From Clostridia bacterium (GTDB lineage: Bacteria; Bacillota; Clostridia; Christensenellales; UBA1242): a stretch of 45,263 nucleotides of DNA. The position numbers and the translations under genes were made by a program. The notes below the pieces were generated by a model. The model was given only the letters and a program-made list of their open reading frames with translations, was not told the DNA's origin and searched no databases. The DNA is taken from assembly GCA_017478185.1 (NCBI GenBank), contig JAFVEA010000009.1, positions 325,264-370,526 on the forward strand, read 5' to 3'. Shown here in pieces: positions 1 to 9,020 of the stretch (position 1 is the stretch's first letter; each line of letters starts with the position of its first letter).

Positions 1-819
1 GTGAAAGGTGAAGATTTAAACATAATTGCTGGCAACAAACCAGACACAAAAGCAAAAGAAAGTAAGTTTAAGTCATTTATTTTGAATGTGTTAAAACAAA
101 AGGGAATAGATGAAGAGGACTTTTTCTCAGCTGAAATTGAAGCTGTTCCAGCAGGAAAAGCAAGAGATTTTGGGCTTGATAAAAGTATGGTTATAGGTTA
201 TGGGCAAGATGACAGAGTGTGTGCCTACACAACGCTTAAAGCAATTATGGAAACAAAAACCCCAGAAAATACGGCAGTATGCCTTTTGGTTGATAAAGAA
301 GAAATAGGGAGTGTTGGAGCAACTGGAATTCATAGTAAATATTTTGAAAACACTGTGGCTGAAGTTATGAATTTGTGTGGACAATATGATGAATTAAATT
401 TAAGAAGAGCTTTGCAAAATTCAAATATGCTATCTAGTGATGTAACGGCAGGAGTTGACCCAAATTATTTGGCAGTGTTTAACCCAGAAACTGATGCCCA
501 TTTAGCAAAAGGAATTAGTTTTAATAAATTTACAGGCAGTTATGGAAAGGCTGGAGCAAATGATGCTAACCCAGAATTTATAGCAAAACTTAGAAATTGT
601 TTAGACGCAAAAAAGGTGAGTTATCAAGCAACAGAAATGGGAAAAGTTGACCAAGGTGGTGGTGGAACAATAGCATATATTATGGCAAAGTTTGGAATGA
701 ATGTGATAGACGCTGGAGTGCCAGTTTTAAATATGCACGCCCCTTGGGAAATAACCAGCAAAGTTGATATTTATGAAGCTTTTAGATGCTATGTTGAGTT
801 TTTTAAAATGAAAAATTAA
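1..819 (+). CDS. M18 family aminopeptidase, C-terminal part (5' end outside window)
   Basis: Zinc aminopeptidase of family M18 (aspartyl/lysyl aminopeptidase type), a cytoplasmic enzyme that trims N-terminal residues from peptides. The visible 272 residues are roughly the last 60% of a protein that is normally about 430-460 residues. The reading frame is open at base 1, so the GTG there is probably internal. Visible motifs are GQDDRVCAYT (D70-D71, metal ligand region), DKEEIGSVGA (E100 as catalytic base, E101 as ligand), SSDVTAG (D147, metal ligand) and NMHAPWE (H246, metal ligand). The first metal-binding histidine would lie in the missing part. The form SSDVTAGVDPNY, in place of the eukaryotic SADxxHAxHPNY, is the variant I associate with clostridial M18 enzymes. 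The gene is followed by a hairpin terminator shared with the convergent peptidase gene. Confidence 0.9.
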   Translation: MKGEDLNIIAGNKPDTKAKESKFKSFILNVLKQKGIDEEDFFSAEIEAVPAGKARDFGLDKSMVIGYGQDDRVCAYTTLKAIMETKTPENTAVCLLVDKEEIGSVGATGIHSKYFENTVAEVMNLCGQYDELNLRRALQNSNMLSSDVTAGVDPNYLAVFNPETDAHLAKGISFNKFTGSYGKAGANDANPEFIAKLRNCLDAKKVSYQATEMGKVDQGGGGTIAYIMAKFGMNVIDAGVPVLNMHAPWEITSKVDIYEAFRCYVEFFKMKN

Positions 820-930
820 AATATTTTATAATATTGTTAAAAATATCATTTTTTTGCACTTAATGCGAAAAATTATAAATAAAATAGCAAAAAAATAGCA
901 GCATATTTAACTTTTTATCTAATAAAATAA

Positions 931-966
931 AAAAAGAATCTCAAATTTTTGTTAGGGATTCTTTTT
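931..966. terminator. Bidirectional hairpin terminator
   Basis: Ten-base arms AAAAAGAATC (931-940) and GATTCTTTTT (957-966) enclose a 16-base loop, with A-rich and T-rich flanks on the two strands. It lies between the end of the M18 gene and the convergent metallopeptidase gene. The loop and right arm overlap the last codons of the latter. Confidence 0.7.
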
Positions 967-1666
967 GTTTTGTTGAATTTTCAAAATATTTTATTGATTT
1001 TTCTAAGATTGAGCATCCTATTTTTCTGATTTGTTTTTCATCAGTTTTTAAAAGATTTAAATATTTTTCTTGCAAATTATTTTCAAATATATATTTTCCA
1101 ATAATATCAAACATTTGATAACTAGCATTGCTCATTTTGTTAACATTTTCTATATCATTTAGATAATTCATATCAAATCCACTAAAATACTTTTTTATAT
1201 TTTCACAACCAATTTTAAATTCTTCATCTGAAAATTTATCTAAATGTCCATCAACATAACAAGCAAAACTTTCATCAAGCCATCTAACACGAGGTATTTT
1301 GAATGGTATATATATCAAATTATTTATGCAAATATGAGTAAACTCATGAATTAAAGTGTCCTGGCGTTTTATTAATTCTTGACTAAAGTTTTTATTCACA
1401 ATAACTTGTATTCCGTCATTATAAAAACAACCTGTTGCCCAACTTGGAGGAGTTTGTCCGTTTGATATTTCTTTTATATAATTTTCAAAATCTTTTCTTT
1501 CAGTGAAAAAAGCACATTCAGTTTTATCTAATTCTTTTAACTTTTCTTTAAAAATATTTTTTAATAATTTTAATCTATTATCAAAAAGCTTTAAAGAGTT
1601 TTGAATAAAATCTTCTAAATCATCTTCATAGCTAATGATAAAATAATCTGTTTCAAGTTTTTTCAT
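941..1666 (-). CDS. Gluzincin-like zinc metallopeptidase, unclassified (HEFTH motif)
   Basis: Predicted soluble protein of 241 residues with no signal peptide. The sequence shows a zinc-peptidase motif H107-E-F-T-H111 and, 20 residues further, W129-L-D-E132-S-F. This matches the HExxH plus downstream glutamate arrangement of gluzincins such as the M1-like and peptidase-MA families, where the two histidines and the distal glutamate bind zinc and E108 is the catalytic base. The middle region (ATGCFYNDGIQVIV) fits the strand that precedes the helix in those families. The start ATG has an AGGAGG sequence about 12 bases upstream, a long spacing. The gene lies 24 bases after the Nudix gene and is probably co-transcribed with it. 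The substrate is unknown. The metallopeptidase fold is well supported, the exact family is not. Confidence 0.65.
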   Translation of the reverse strand: MKKLETDYFIISYEDDLEDFIQNSLKLFDNRLKLLKNIFKEKLKELDKTECAFFTERKDFENYIKEISNGQTPPSWATGCFYNDGIQVIVNKNFSQELIKRQDTLIHEFTHICINNLIYIPFKIPRVRWLDESFACYVDGHLDKFSDEEFKIGCENIKKYFSGFDMNYLNDIENVNKMSNASYQMFDIIGKYIFENNLQEKYLNLLKTDEKQIRKIGCSILEKSIKYFENSTKQKESLTKI

Positions 1667-1690
1667 AATTATTTTTGTCCTCCTTTTTGT

Positions 1691-2140
1691 TTATTCGCAA
1701 TTAAATTTTATGAGTGGGCGATTTAGGGAATTGCCATATTTTTTTAAATCTTTTATAAGTTGAAATTTAACTTCAGAAGGAAAAATTAAAGTTTTTTCTA
1801 AATCTTTTAATGGGATTTGTGTGGGATTATATGTTCCATAAAGAGAAGTATCGTTTTGTGAATATTCTTCAGCATCTGTTTTGTGGATTTCTCCACTCAG
1901 CCACTCACAAACAAAGTATCCTTGTTCTTCTCCTTTTTGGGTTATTTTGTATATCATTTTTTTGGCTTTAACATTTATTCCAAATTCTTCTAAAAGTTCT
2001 CTTTCGCAACACTCTTTTTCTGTTTCATTTTCTTCTCTTTTTCCACCAGGAAAAACATAAAAATGTTTTCCTTTTTTGTGTCTTTCCATCAAACAAATTT
2101 TATCATCTTTAATTATTATTGCTCGATATCTTTCTGCCAT
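1691..2140 (-). CDS. Nudix hydrolase
   Basis: Nudix proteins hydrolyse nucleoside diphosphate derivatives, such as oxidised dNTPs or nucleotide sugars, with Mg2+. The protein of about 149 residues has an intact Nudix box of the form GX5EX7REUXEEXGU, seen as GGKREENE followed seven residues later by RELLEEFGI. I place the start at the ATG at 2140 (MAERYRAI) because GAGGTG lies six bases before it. An in-frame TTG five codons upstream sits in front of that ribosome binding site and is an unlikely start. The gene is first in a two-gene leftward unit with the metallopeptidase-like gene. Its substrate cannot be told from sequence. Confidence 0.88.
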   Translation of the reverse strand: MAERYRAIIIKDDKICLMERHKKGKHFYVFPGGKREENETEKECCERELLEEFGINVKAKKMIYKITQKGEEQGYFVCEWLSGEIHKTDAEEYSQNDTSLYGTYNPTQIPLKDLEKTLIFPSEVKFQLIKDLKKYGNSLNRPLIKFNCE

Positions 2141-2157
2141 AAAATCACCTCGCAAAA

Positions 2158-2163
2158 ATTATA
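2158..2163 (-). promoter_or_regulatory. Extended -10 promoter for the Nudix gene
   Basis: On the minus strand TGATATAAT forms an extended -10 element (TGn plus TATAAT), with no good -35 at the usual distance. Transcription would start about 12 bases before the ATG and would diverge from the ung promoter. Confidence 0.55.
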
Positions 2164-2196
2164 TCACATTTAAAAAATTTTGTATATCAATTTAGA

Positions 2197-2225
2197 TTGA
2201 ATTTGTTTTTAAAAAATGTTATACT
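2197..2225 (+). promoter_or_regulatory. Sigma-A type promoter for ung
   Basis: TTGAAT (2197-2202), a 17-base spacer and TATACT (2220-2225). The expected start site near 2232 leaves a leader of about 17 bases before the ung ATG. Confidence 0.65.
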
Positions 2226-2248
2226 AAAACAAAAACAAATGGTGAAAT

Positions 2249-2920
2249 ATGATAAAAATATCAAAAAGTTGGTTTGAAATTTTAAAAGATGAATTTAATT
2301 CAGATAATTATAAAAACTTAGAAAAATTTTTGGGGAAAGAATATAACTCCTACACAATATATCCATCTGCAGAGCATATTTTTAATGCGATAAATTTTGT
2401 TCCATATAATAGCGTTAAAGTGGTAATTATTGGGCAAGACCCATATCACGAGCCAAATCAAGCGATGGGGCTTAGCTTTTCTGTTCCAAAAAGTGCAGAT
2501 ATTCCACCAAGTTTGCAAAATATTTATAAAGAGCTTAATAGTGATTTGGGGTGTTATATTCCAAAGCACGGAGATTTAACAAGTTGGGCAAGGCAAGGGG
2601 TTTTGCTTTTAAACTCAGTTTTAACAGTAAGGCGTGGGCAGGCAAATTCTCACAAAAACAAAGGGTGGGAGCAAATAACCTCAAAAATTATTGAAAAATT
2701 GAATGAAAGAGAACAGCCTATAGTTTTTATGTTGTGGGGCAGAAATGCTCAAGAAATTGGAGCAAATATCAATAAAAACAAACACTTAGTTTTAACAGCT
2801 CCACATCCAAGCCCACTTTCTGCTTATTCAGGATTTTTTGGTTGCCGTCATTTTAGCAAAGCAAACAAATTTTTAGAAGAGCATAACATAGAGCCAATAG
2901 ACTGGCAAATAAAAGATTAA
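2249..2920 (+). CDS. ung: Uracil-DNA glycosylase (family 1)
   Basis: Removes uracil from DNA and starts base-excision repair. The 223-residue length is typical of family 1. The water-activating loop is G62-Q-D64-P-Y-H67, with D64 as catalytic aspartate. The minor-groove loop H186-PSPLSA carries the second catalytic histidine. The segments LLLNSVLTVRRGQA and SFSVP are also characteristic. The gene stands alone, divergent from the Nudix unit, and ends in a perfect hairpin shared with the convergent zinc-ribbon gene. Confidence 0.97.
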   Translation: MIKISKSWFEILKDEFNSDNYKNLEKFLGKEYNSYTIYPSAEHIFNAINFVPYNSVKVVIIGQDPYHEPNQAMGLSFSVPKSADIPPSLQNIYKELNSDLGCYIPKHGDLTSWARQGVLLLNSVLTVRRGQANSHKNKGWEQITSKIIEKLNEREQPIVFMLWGRNAQEIGANINKNKHLVLTAPHPSPLSAYSGFFGCRHFSKANKFLEEHNIEPIDWQIKD

Positions 2921-2949
2921 AAAAATGAACATTAAATGTTCATTTTTTT
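2919..2949. terminator. Bidirectional terminator between ung and the zinc-ribbon gene
   Basis: A perfect 15-base inverted repeat around one central base. The core is ATGAACATT / AATGTTCAT, flanked by runs of A and T that serve as U-tracts in either direction. It overlaps the last bases of both convergent genes. Confidence 0.85.
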
Positions 2950-3640
2950 ATTTATAAATAATTCTGTGACAATTTTCACATTCAAGCATTTTGTCTTCAT
3001 CAAGTTTGTGTAATTGCTTTACAGGCAAGCCCATAGAACACCCAGAACAAGTGTTGTTTATCATTGGCACAAAAACTGGGAATATTTTATCATCTCTCAT
3101 TTTTTTATATTTTGCTAAAAGTTTTTGGTCAACTTTTTTCTCTAATTTTTGCAAGTCTTGTTTTAATTTGTCAACTTCTGCCTGTTTGCCTTCAACAAGA
3201 TTTTTATAAACGTTCATTCCTTGAGCATGTTTCTTTTTAGCTGTTAATACCTCATTTTTTTGAAGTTCAAATTGTTTTAGTGTTTCAGTTATGCTTTTGC
3301 TTAATTTTGCAATCGTTTTTTCAATAACCAAAATATTTGTGGTTGTTTGTTTTAATTTTGTTTCAACATTTTGAAGAGTTTCTTCGTTTTCAGTTTCAAG
3401 TTTTAATTTTAAAAATTTATTTGCAATTTTTTCTTGTTCTTCAAAACTTTTTTGAAGTTTTTGAAAAGCATCTAACAAATTATTTGAATTTTTTTCAATT
3501 TGAACAATTTTTTGTTGAGCTTCTCTAACAATTCCAACCATTTTGTTCACAACTTTTTTAGCGTTACTTTCTGTTATTTCTTTTTCAATTTTAACAAGTT
3601 TTCCATCTATTTTTTGATATTCCAGCATTGATTCTAACAT
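2948..3640 (-). CDS. Coiled-coil protein with C4-type zinc ribbon (DUF164/zf-RING_7 family)
   Basis: A 230-residue protein. Residues of about 10-185 are rich in K, E, Q and L with heptad-like spacing and should form a long antiparallel coiled coil. The C-terminus has four cysteines, C198-x2-C201 and C221-x2-C224, forming a zinc ribbon. This architecture and the position right after trmK match the widespread C4-type zinc-ribbon family found next to trmK and nif3 in Firmicutes. Its molecular role is poorly known, and nucleic-acid or protein contacts have been proposed. The start overlaps the trmK stop by seven bases, so it is the last gene of the long dnaG-rpoD operon. No nif3 gene lies between it and trmK. 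Confidence 0.85.
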   Translation of the reverse strand: MLESMLEYQKIDGKLVKIEKEITESNAKKVVNKMVGIVREAQQKIVQIEKNSNNLLDAFQKLQKSFEEQEKIANKFLKLKLETENEETLQNVETKLKQTTTNILVIEKTIAKLSKSITETLKQFELQKNEVLTAKKKHAQGMNVYKNLVEGKQAEVDKLKQDLQKLEKKVDQKLLAKYKKMRDDKIFPVFVPMINNTCSGCSMGLPVKQLHKLDEDKMLECENCHRIIYK

Positions 3641-4314
3641 TTTCTTGCTCCTTTTGTTTTTTTAATTTTTTTAATTTCAGACAAACATTTTAAAAATTTT
3701 TCTGATTTTTCATTATATTTTGGAAGTTTTGTTACAATATTTTTAATTTTTTCTTCTTTTTTGTCTAGCCATAAAAAATAATCACTGTTTCTTTGTTTTG
3801 GTTTATATCCCCACTTGCTTTGAAAATCTGTTAATTTAAAATCACCATTTTTAGCTGTTATGATGTGGTAAAATTTTTTATCATAAACAATAAAATCTTT
3901 TATTATTTTTAAATTTATTTTTTCTAAAAACTTTCTAAAAAAAACAAGTTCATTCATTGGTTGAAAAGCAAAATATTTTGTATTTTTTATATTTTTATAT
4001 TCACTTAAAATATGAACTATTTCTTTTCCGCCCATTCCAGCAATAATAATTTGGTCAACATTTTTATCTATAGAGCTTAAGCCATCACAAACTTTGATGC
4101 TGGCAAACTCTAAAAGATTTTCTTTTTTTAAAAGATTTTCAGCTTTTTTAACTGATTTTTCACTGATATCACTGGCAATTAAAAATTTTGTTTTGTTATT
4201 TTTTAAAAGCTCCACGCCAATATAGCCGTGGTCACATCCAACATCACAAGTGACTTCAAAATTTTTTGTGGCATCAACAATTTTTTGTTGCCTAAGCGAT
4301 AGGTTAGTCATCAT
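3634..4314 (-). CDS. trmK: tRNA (adenine22-N1)-methyltransferase
   Basis: A class I S-adenosylmethionine-dependent methyltransferase that makes m1A at position 22 of tRNA. The 226-residue protein has the SAM-binding motif [10 protein letters not shown] (residues 24-33), the acidic ribose-binding segment ASDIS (47-51) and the family signature IAGMGG (91-96). The N-terminal LSLRQQKI is also typical of TrmK. It overlaps the end of rpoD by 11 bases and the start of the zinc-ribbon gene by seven, so translation is probably coupled. Its place after rpoD is the same as in Bacillus subtilis, where the gene was called yqfN. Confidence 0.93.
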   Translation of the reverse strand: MMTNLSLRQQKIVDATKNFEVTCDVGCDHGYIGVELLKNNKTKFLIASDISEKSVKKAENLLKKENLLEFASIKVCDGLSSIDKNVDQIIIAGMGGKEIVHILSEYKNIKNTKYFAFQPMNELVFFRKFLEKINLKIIKDFIVYDKKFYHIITAKNGDFKLTDFQSKWGYKPKQRNSDYFLWLDKKEEKIKNIVTKLPKYNEKSEKFLKCLSEIKKIKKTKGARKC

Positions 4315-5356
4315 AAAAATCCTTTAGTTTTTTGCTTCTGCTTGGATTTCTTAACTTTCTTAACGCTTTTGCTTCAATTTGACGAATACGTTCACGAGTG
4401 ACATTAAATTCTTTTCCAACTTCTTCCAAAGTTCGTGGGTGAGAGTCGTCTAGGCCATATCTAAGCCTAATAACTTTTTGTTCCCTTGGTGTTAGGGTGT
4501 CGATAACAGACAAAAGTTCATCTTTTAATATTGTTTGAGTTACTGTTTCAATTGGGCTTTTTGCGTTTTCATCTGGAATGAAGTCTGAAACTTCACTGTC
4601 ACCCTCTTCTCCAGCAGGACCTTCAAGAGAGGTTGGTTCTTGTGCTATTTCTTTTATCTCTCCAACTTTTTCTTCACTAATTCCCATTCTTTCGGCAATT
4701 TCACTGTCAAATGGCTCTCTGCCAAGTTCTTGCCAAAGCTGACGGGTTACACGAGAAAGCTTGTTGATTGTTTCAACCATATGAACAGGTAGCCTTATTG
4801 TTCTTGCTTGGTCGGCTATTGCTCTTGAAATTGCTTGTCTTATCCACCAAGTTCCATAAGTGGAGAAGTGGAAGCCTCTTCTGTAGTCAAAACGGTCAAC
4901 AGCTTTGATTAAACCCATATTTCCCTCTTGAATTAAGTCTGAAAAACTCATACTGGTTTTTCCAACCCATCTTTTTGCAATGCTAACAACAAGCCTTAAG
5001 TTTGATTCAACCAATTTCTTTTTTGCCTCTTCATCTCCAGCCATAATTCGTTTTCCAAGCTCAATTTCTTCTTCTGGAGTTAAAAGGCTTACTTTTCCAA
5101 TATCTTTAAAATACATTTTAACTGGGTCGTTTATGTTCGCTTGATTCATAAGAGATTCCAGCATTGCATCATCTTTGTCTTGTTCATCATCTCTTTTTAT
5201 TTCTATTCCAGATTTTTTAAAGTCTTGAATAATTTGGTCCATTTGTTCTGCTGTGGCATCATATTTCATTAGTTTTATATAAATATCTTCTTCGTTTATA
5301 AAACCTTTTTTTAGTGCTAATTCTTTTAGCTTTGTAACTTCATTTTCAAATTCCAA
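4304..5356 (-). CDS. rpoD: Primary RNA polymerase sigma factor (sigma-70/SigA)
   Basis: The housekeeping sigma factor that directs RNA polymerase to -35/-10 promoters. At 350 residues it is short, as in most Firmicutes. Region 1.1 (about 1-55) is followed by region 1.2 ([11 protein letters not shown]), region 2 with the -10-binding segment [16 protein letters not shown], region 3, and region 4.2 with the helix-turn-helix [19 protein letters not shown]. The start is a TTG at 5356 with AGGAG nine bases upstream, and no better ATG exists. The gene begins 13 bases after the dnaG stop. The promoters marked in this window have the TTGnnn/TATAAT-type elements that this factor would read. Confidence 0.98.
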   Translation of the reverse strand: MEFENEVTKLKELALKKGFINEEDIYIKLMKYDATAEQMDQIIQDFKKSGIEIKRDDEQDKDDAMLESLMNQANINDPVKMYFKDIGKVSLLTPEEEIELGKRIMAGDEEAKKKLVESNLRLVVSIAKRWVGKTSMSFSDLIQEGNMGLIKAVDRFDYRRGFHFSTYGTWWIRQAISRAIADQARTIRLPVHMVETINKLSRVTRQLWQELGREPFDSEIAERMGISEEKVGEIKEIAQEPTSLEGPAGEEGDSEVSDFIPDENAKSPIETVTQTILKDELLSVIDTLTPREQKVIRLRYGLDDSHPRTLEEVGKEFNVTRERIRQIEAKALRKLRNPSRSKKLKDFYDD

Positions 5357-5369
5357 AATAATTTTCTCC

Positions 5370-7163
5370 TTAATTGTTTGTTTTTGATTTTAATTTTGCT
5401 AGTTTTATATCTATTTCAAATAATTTTTTTGCAATTTCTTTCCTTTTGTCAATGTCGCTTTGTGGCAATTGTTGTTCTAATTTGTCTTTAAGCATTAAAA
5501 GCTTTCTTTGTTTGTTTTTGTTTATACAATCAATCCAAACTTTTTTTGCTGTTTCTTCATTAAAAGTGCAGTTTATAACATTTTGAATAAATGGGCTGTT
5601 TTCAACATCAATTCGGTCAAAAACACCACTAACTAAAGCAGGTTTTTCTGGCGAGCTTGATTTAATGTAATCAAAAAGCGTGTTTGCGTCAGGCAAAATA
5701 AAAGATATTTCTTCGCAATCGCTTAAATTTGCCCAAGGTTTGCGATAAAGAAGTGAGGCGAGGATAAACTTGTCCGCAACAATAAAAGCATCTTTTTCAA
5801 AGTTTTTAATGGCTTCTTGTTGTTCTTTTTCATTAATTTGAGATTTTGGCTCTTTGTTTACGCTGTTTAAATCTTGCCGTAAAACATCAACGGGAATGTT
5901 TGTGAGCTTTCGAACATTTTCAAGATAAATATTTTTTTCAGCATCAGTTTCAAGTGAACGAATCAAATTTAGTGCGCTTTTTATGTAATTTGCTTTTTGT
6001 TCATTGCTTGTTAAATCATAATTTTTTGCTATTGTTTGAAGTTGATAATCAACAGCTTCAATGGCGTTATCTAAAAGAGATGCCATATCTTCTTTTGAAT
6101 ATTTCTTCAAAAATTCATCTGGGTCTAACTTATCTGGCAAAACGGCAACTTTAACAGAAAGTCCATTTGGTTTTAAGATATCAATGCTGCGCATTGTGGC
6201 CTTTTGTCCAGCACCATCACCATCCAAAAGCAAAATTATATTGTCTGTCATTTTTTTAAGTTCTTTTGCGTGGAGTGGGGTGAGAGCTGTTCCAAGGCAG
6301 GCAACAGTGTTGTTAAAACCAGCTTGATGCATTGAAACAACATCAAGTTGTCCTTCAACCAAAATAATTCTTGGAAGGTTGCTGTGAAGTTCGTTTCTTA
6401 GTTTTTTGATTAGATTTATTCCAAAAACAACACGGCTTTTGTCAAAAACCATTGTTTGAGCGCTGTTTTTATATTTTGCAAAAGGCTTGTCCTCAATTAT
6501 TCTTGCAGAAAATCCAATAACTTCACCATAGCTGTTAATAAGTGGAAAAGTTAACCTTTGAGCAAAGCTGTCATAAGTTTTTCCGTTTGAGCCAATATCA
6601 ATTAAGCCAGCTTTTTTTAATATGTCTTCACTAAAACCCTGTTTTAAAAGATGATTTTTCATACTTTCAAAATCTTTGCTATAACCCATACCAAATTTTG
6701 TTATACTGCTATCGCTAACGCCTCGATTTTTTAAATAATCTAGGCATACTTTTCCATCAGGGCTTTTTAGGGTTTTGTTATAATAAATAGCTGCTTGCCG
6801 TAACGCTTGCAAAACCTGTTCTTTTTCTTTTTTTTGTTTAATTAAATCTTGATTGTTTTCTAGTTTTGGCATTTCCATTCCAGCGTTTTTAGCAAGTATT
6901 TCAACAGCTCCCATAAAATCAACGCCTTCAAATTTTTTAACAAATGTTATAACATCTCCGCTTTCTCCACACCCAAAACATTTATAAAACTGGTCAACTT
7001 CATTTATACAAAAGCTTGGTGTTTTTTCATAGTGAAAAGGGCAAAGACCCCAATAGTTTTTGCCTTTTCTGTCTAACTTCATATATTTTGAAACAGTTGA
7101 CACAATATCACTTCGTGATTTTAGTTCTTCTTTCCACTCTGTTGAAAAGCCTGAGTTTGCCAT
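5370..7163 (-). CDS. dnaG: DNA primase
   Basis: Synthesises RNA primers for DNA replication together with the replicative helicase. The N-terminal CHC2-type zinc finger has C41, H44, C62 and C65. The catalytic core contains the Toprim motifs ILVEGQLD (E270) and LLLDGDGAG (D314, D316). The C-terminal third, about residues 430-597, is the helicase-binding region and is weakly conserved. The length of 597 residues is normal. The start ATG at 7163 has a GAGGG ribosome binding site. A 69-base gap separates it from recO upstream. rpoD follows 13 bases after the stop, the classical dnaG-rpoD order. Confidence 0.97.
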   Translation of the reverse strand: MANSGFSTEWKEELKSRSDIVSTVSKYMKLDRKGKNYWGLCPFHYEKTPSFCINEVDQFYKCFGCGESGDVITFVKKFEGVDFMGAVEILAKNAGMEMPKLENNQDLIKQKKEKEQVLQALRQAAIYYNKTLKSPDGKVCLDYLKNRGVSDSSITKFGMGYSKDFESMKNHLLKQGFSEDILKKAGLIDIGSNGKTYDSFAQRLTFPLINSYGEVIGFSARIIEDKPFAKYKNSAQTMVFDKSRVVFGINLIKKLRNELHSNLPRIILVEGQLDVVSMHQAGFNNTVACLGTALTPLHAKELKKMTDNIILLLDGDGAGQKATMRSIDILKPNGLSVKVAVLPDKLDPDEFLKKYSKEDMASLLDNAIEAVDYQLQTIAKNYDLTSNEQKANYIKSALNLIRSLETDAEKNIYLENVRKLTNIPVDVLRQDLNSVNKEPKSQINEKEQQEAIKNFEKDAFIVADKFILASLLYRKPWANLSDCEEISFILPDANTLFDYIKSSSPEKPALVSGVFDRIDVENSPFIQNVINCTFNEETAKKVWIDCINKNKQRKLLMLKDKLEQQLPQSDIDKRKEIAKKLFEIDIKLAKLKSKTNN

Positions 7164-7232
7164 AAATCCCTCATTTGTTAATATTTGATAACTTTATTAT
7201 TTGTCAGCAAACTTTAAAATTACTTTTTATTT

Positions 7233-7961
7233 TTACAAATTTTTTAAACTTTTTAAAATAATTTGGAATTTCCCACTAAAATTGGCATTAAACAAGATAA
7301 GAATTTCATTTAGGTGATGTTCGTGAACAAAAAAAGAATCTAGTTTTTGATAATCAGTTTGTTTAATTAATTTTAATATGTTAAACGCTCCAAGTGACAC
7401 TGGCATACATTCTTCAGTTTTGCACATCGAGCAAACAAAAGAGCCTGTTTCAATGTTTAAAAAAATTTTTCCATTAAATTCAGCACCACAGCTTTGGCAT
7501 TTTTGAAAATTCAGCTCATATCCAGACAGTTTAAAAATTTCTAGCATAAATTTTGCCAAAACAAGTTTTGGATTTGTTTTGGTTAAGCAAATTGCTTGCA
7601 GTGATTTAATAACGTTTAAAAATAGGGGGGCATTTGGCTCATAATCATTTAGGGTTTTATCACAAATTTCAAGAATGGATGTGCCAACACTAAGCTTTAA
7701 ATAATCACTTGTTATATCAAAAAAACTTTCAATTTCAGAGGCTGATTTCACAGTGAAATTTTCGCCATTTTTAATTAAAGAAAATTCGGCAAAACAAAAA
7801 AGTTGCCCAGCAAACTTAAGCTTTGCTGTGGGTTTTAAAATTCCTTTTATTTTTGCACTGATTTTTCCAAGTTCTAGTGAAAAAAGTGTTAAAATTTTGT
7901 CATTTTCTTGATATTTTATGCTCTTTATCACAATTGCTTTTGTTATTATTTCTTCGTTCAT
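7233..7961 (-). CDS. recO: DNA repair protein RecO
   Basis: Recombination mediator of the RecFOR pathway that helps load RecA on single-stranded DNA covered by SSB. The 242-residue protein starts with the OB-fold signature TKAIVIKSIKYQENDKILTL. The zinc finger is C155-x2-C158 and C177-x2-C180. The N-terminal coding part overlaps the end of the small yqzL-like gene by 62 bases in another frame. No strong ribosome binding site precedes its ATG, so it may depend on translation of that small gene. Confidence 0.92.
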   Translation of the reverse strand: MNEEIITKAIVIKSIKYQENDKILTLFSLELGKISAKIKGILKPTAKLKFAGQLFCFAEFSLIKNGENFTVKSASEIESFFDITSDYLKLSVGTSILEICDKTLNDYEPNAPLFLNVIKSLQAICLTKTNPKLVLAKFMLEIFKLSGYELNFQKCQSCGAEFNGKIFLNIETGSFVCSMCKTEECMPVSLGAFNILKLIKQTDYQKLDSFFVHEHHLNEILILFNANFSGKFQIILKSLKNL

Positions 7962-8064
7962 CTTTTTCTTCTTTTAGCTTGTTATATAAAAGATAATATC
8001 CAATTTCTCCTGTTTCTAAAAAATTATCAAAACATAGTTTTTCAATATCTTTTTTGTTTTTCAT
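7900..8064 (-). CDS. yqzL: YqzL-like small protein (54 residues)
   Basis: A small gene in the gap between era and recO, read on the minus strand from the ATG at 8064 to a TGA at 7900-7902. GAGGT lies eight bases before the ATG. The central segment FLETGEIGYYLLYNKLKEE resembles the core of the Firmicutes YqzL family, which has a pattern like F-x-x-TG-x-I-x-x-YLLYKEL. The position between era and recO is also the one YqzL has in Bacillus. The C-terminal 20 residues are basic and run into recO in a different frame. The function of the family is unknown. Identification rests on a short motif plus position, so it is likely but not certain. Confidence 0.75.
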   Translation of the reverse strand: MKNKKDIEKLCFDNFLETGEIGYYLLYNKLKEEKDERRNNNKSNCDKEHKISRK

Positions 8065-8108
8065 TTTGTTTTACCTCAAAGTTATTTTTAACAAAATGAA
8101 AAAAATTA

Positions 8109-9002
8109 TTATAGTTCATCAACAGAATAGCCAATGTTGCCCAAAATGCCTTCTTTGTTTCTCCAATCTTCCTTAACTTTAACCCAAAGAGATAAGTTAA
8201 CTTTTTTGTCTAACATTTTTTCTATGGCAAGCCTAGAGGATTTTCCAATTTCTTTTAGCATTGCTCCCTTGGCTCCAATTATTATGTTTTTGTGGTTTGG
8301 CTTTTCACAATAAATTGTTGCGGTGATTTGCTCAAACTTTTCTTTGTCGGTCATTTCATCAATAATAATTCCAACACCATGTGGAACTTCGTCAGAAAGA
8401 AGCCAAAGCATTTTTTCTCTAATTGCTTCAGCAACCATAAATCCAGTTGTTTTGTCTGTTAACTGGTCATCTAAAAAATATTTGATGTCATCAGTCATAT
8501 ATTTTTTTATATTTTCTTTTAAAGGCTCTAAGTTTTTATTGTTTAGGGCAGAAATACAAAAAACATCTTTTAAATTTTCTATTTCATTAAGCTTGCTGAG
8601 TTCTGGAAACAATCTTTCATAATTTGTTAAATCAACTTTGTTAACAACAGCAAAAACGGGATAGGAGTTTTTTGCGTAGTCACTTAGCTTTTTTAAATCA
8701 CTTTTAAGTAGTGGTTTAGAGCCATCCAAAACATATAACAAAAGATTGATGTCTTCTGTTGCAGATTCAATGCTTTTTTGCATATAGTCGTCAAGCTTTG
8801 TGCTTCCTTTATGCATTCCGGGGGTGTCAACAAAAACAATTTGATAATTTTCGGTGTTCCAAACTCCCAAAATTTTGTTTCTTGTTGTTTGTGGCTTTGG
8901 TGAAACGATTGAAACTTTTTTGCCAATAATAGCGTTAATTAGTGTTGATTTTCCAACATTTGGGTTGCCAACAACGGCAACAAATCCAGAATGAAATGCC
9001 AT
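8109..9002 (-). CDS. era: GTPase Era
   Basis: Ribosome-assembly GTPase that binds the 3' end of 16S rRNA in the small subunit. The 297-residue length is typical. The G domain shows the P-loop GNPNVGKST (12-20), DTPGMH (59-64) and NKVD (121-124). The C-terminal KH domain carries IIIGAKGAMLKEIG near residues 240-253. The start ATG has AGGAG eight bases upstream. It follows ybeY by 18 bases within the operon, and both proteins act in 16S rRNA maturation. Confidence 0.97.
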   Translation of the reverse strand: MAFHSGFVAVVGNPNVGKSTLINAIIGKKVSIVSPKPQTTRNKILGVWNTENYQIVFVDTPGMHKGSTKLDDYMQKSIESATEDINLLLYVLDGSKPLLKSDLKKLSDYAKNSYPVFAVVNKVDLTNYERLFPELSKLNEIENLKDVFCISALNNKNLEPLKENIKKYMTDDIKYFLDDQLTDKTTGFMVAEAIREKMLWLLSDEVPHGVGIIIDEMTDKEKFEQITATIYCEKPNHKNIIIGAKGAMLKEIGKSSRLAIEKMLDKKVNLSLWVKVKEDWRNKEGILGNIGYSVDEL

Positions 9003-9020
9003 AATTTTTCTCCTTTGAAC

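Noticed and set aside
6061..6327. Plus-strand frames inside dnaG, valS and the exporter genes
   Set aside because: They are antisense shadows of well-supported genes, without ribosome binding sites or recognisable domains.
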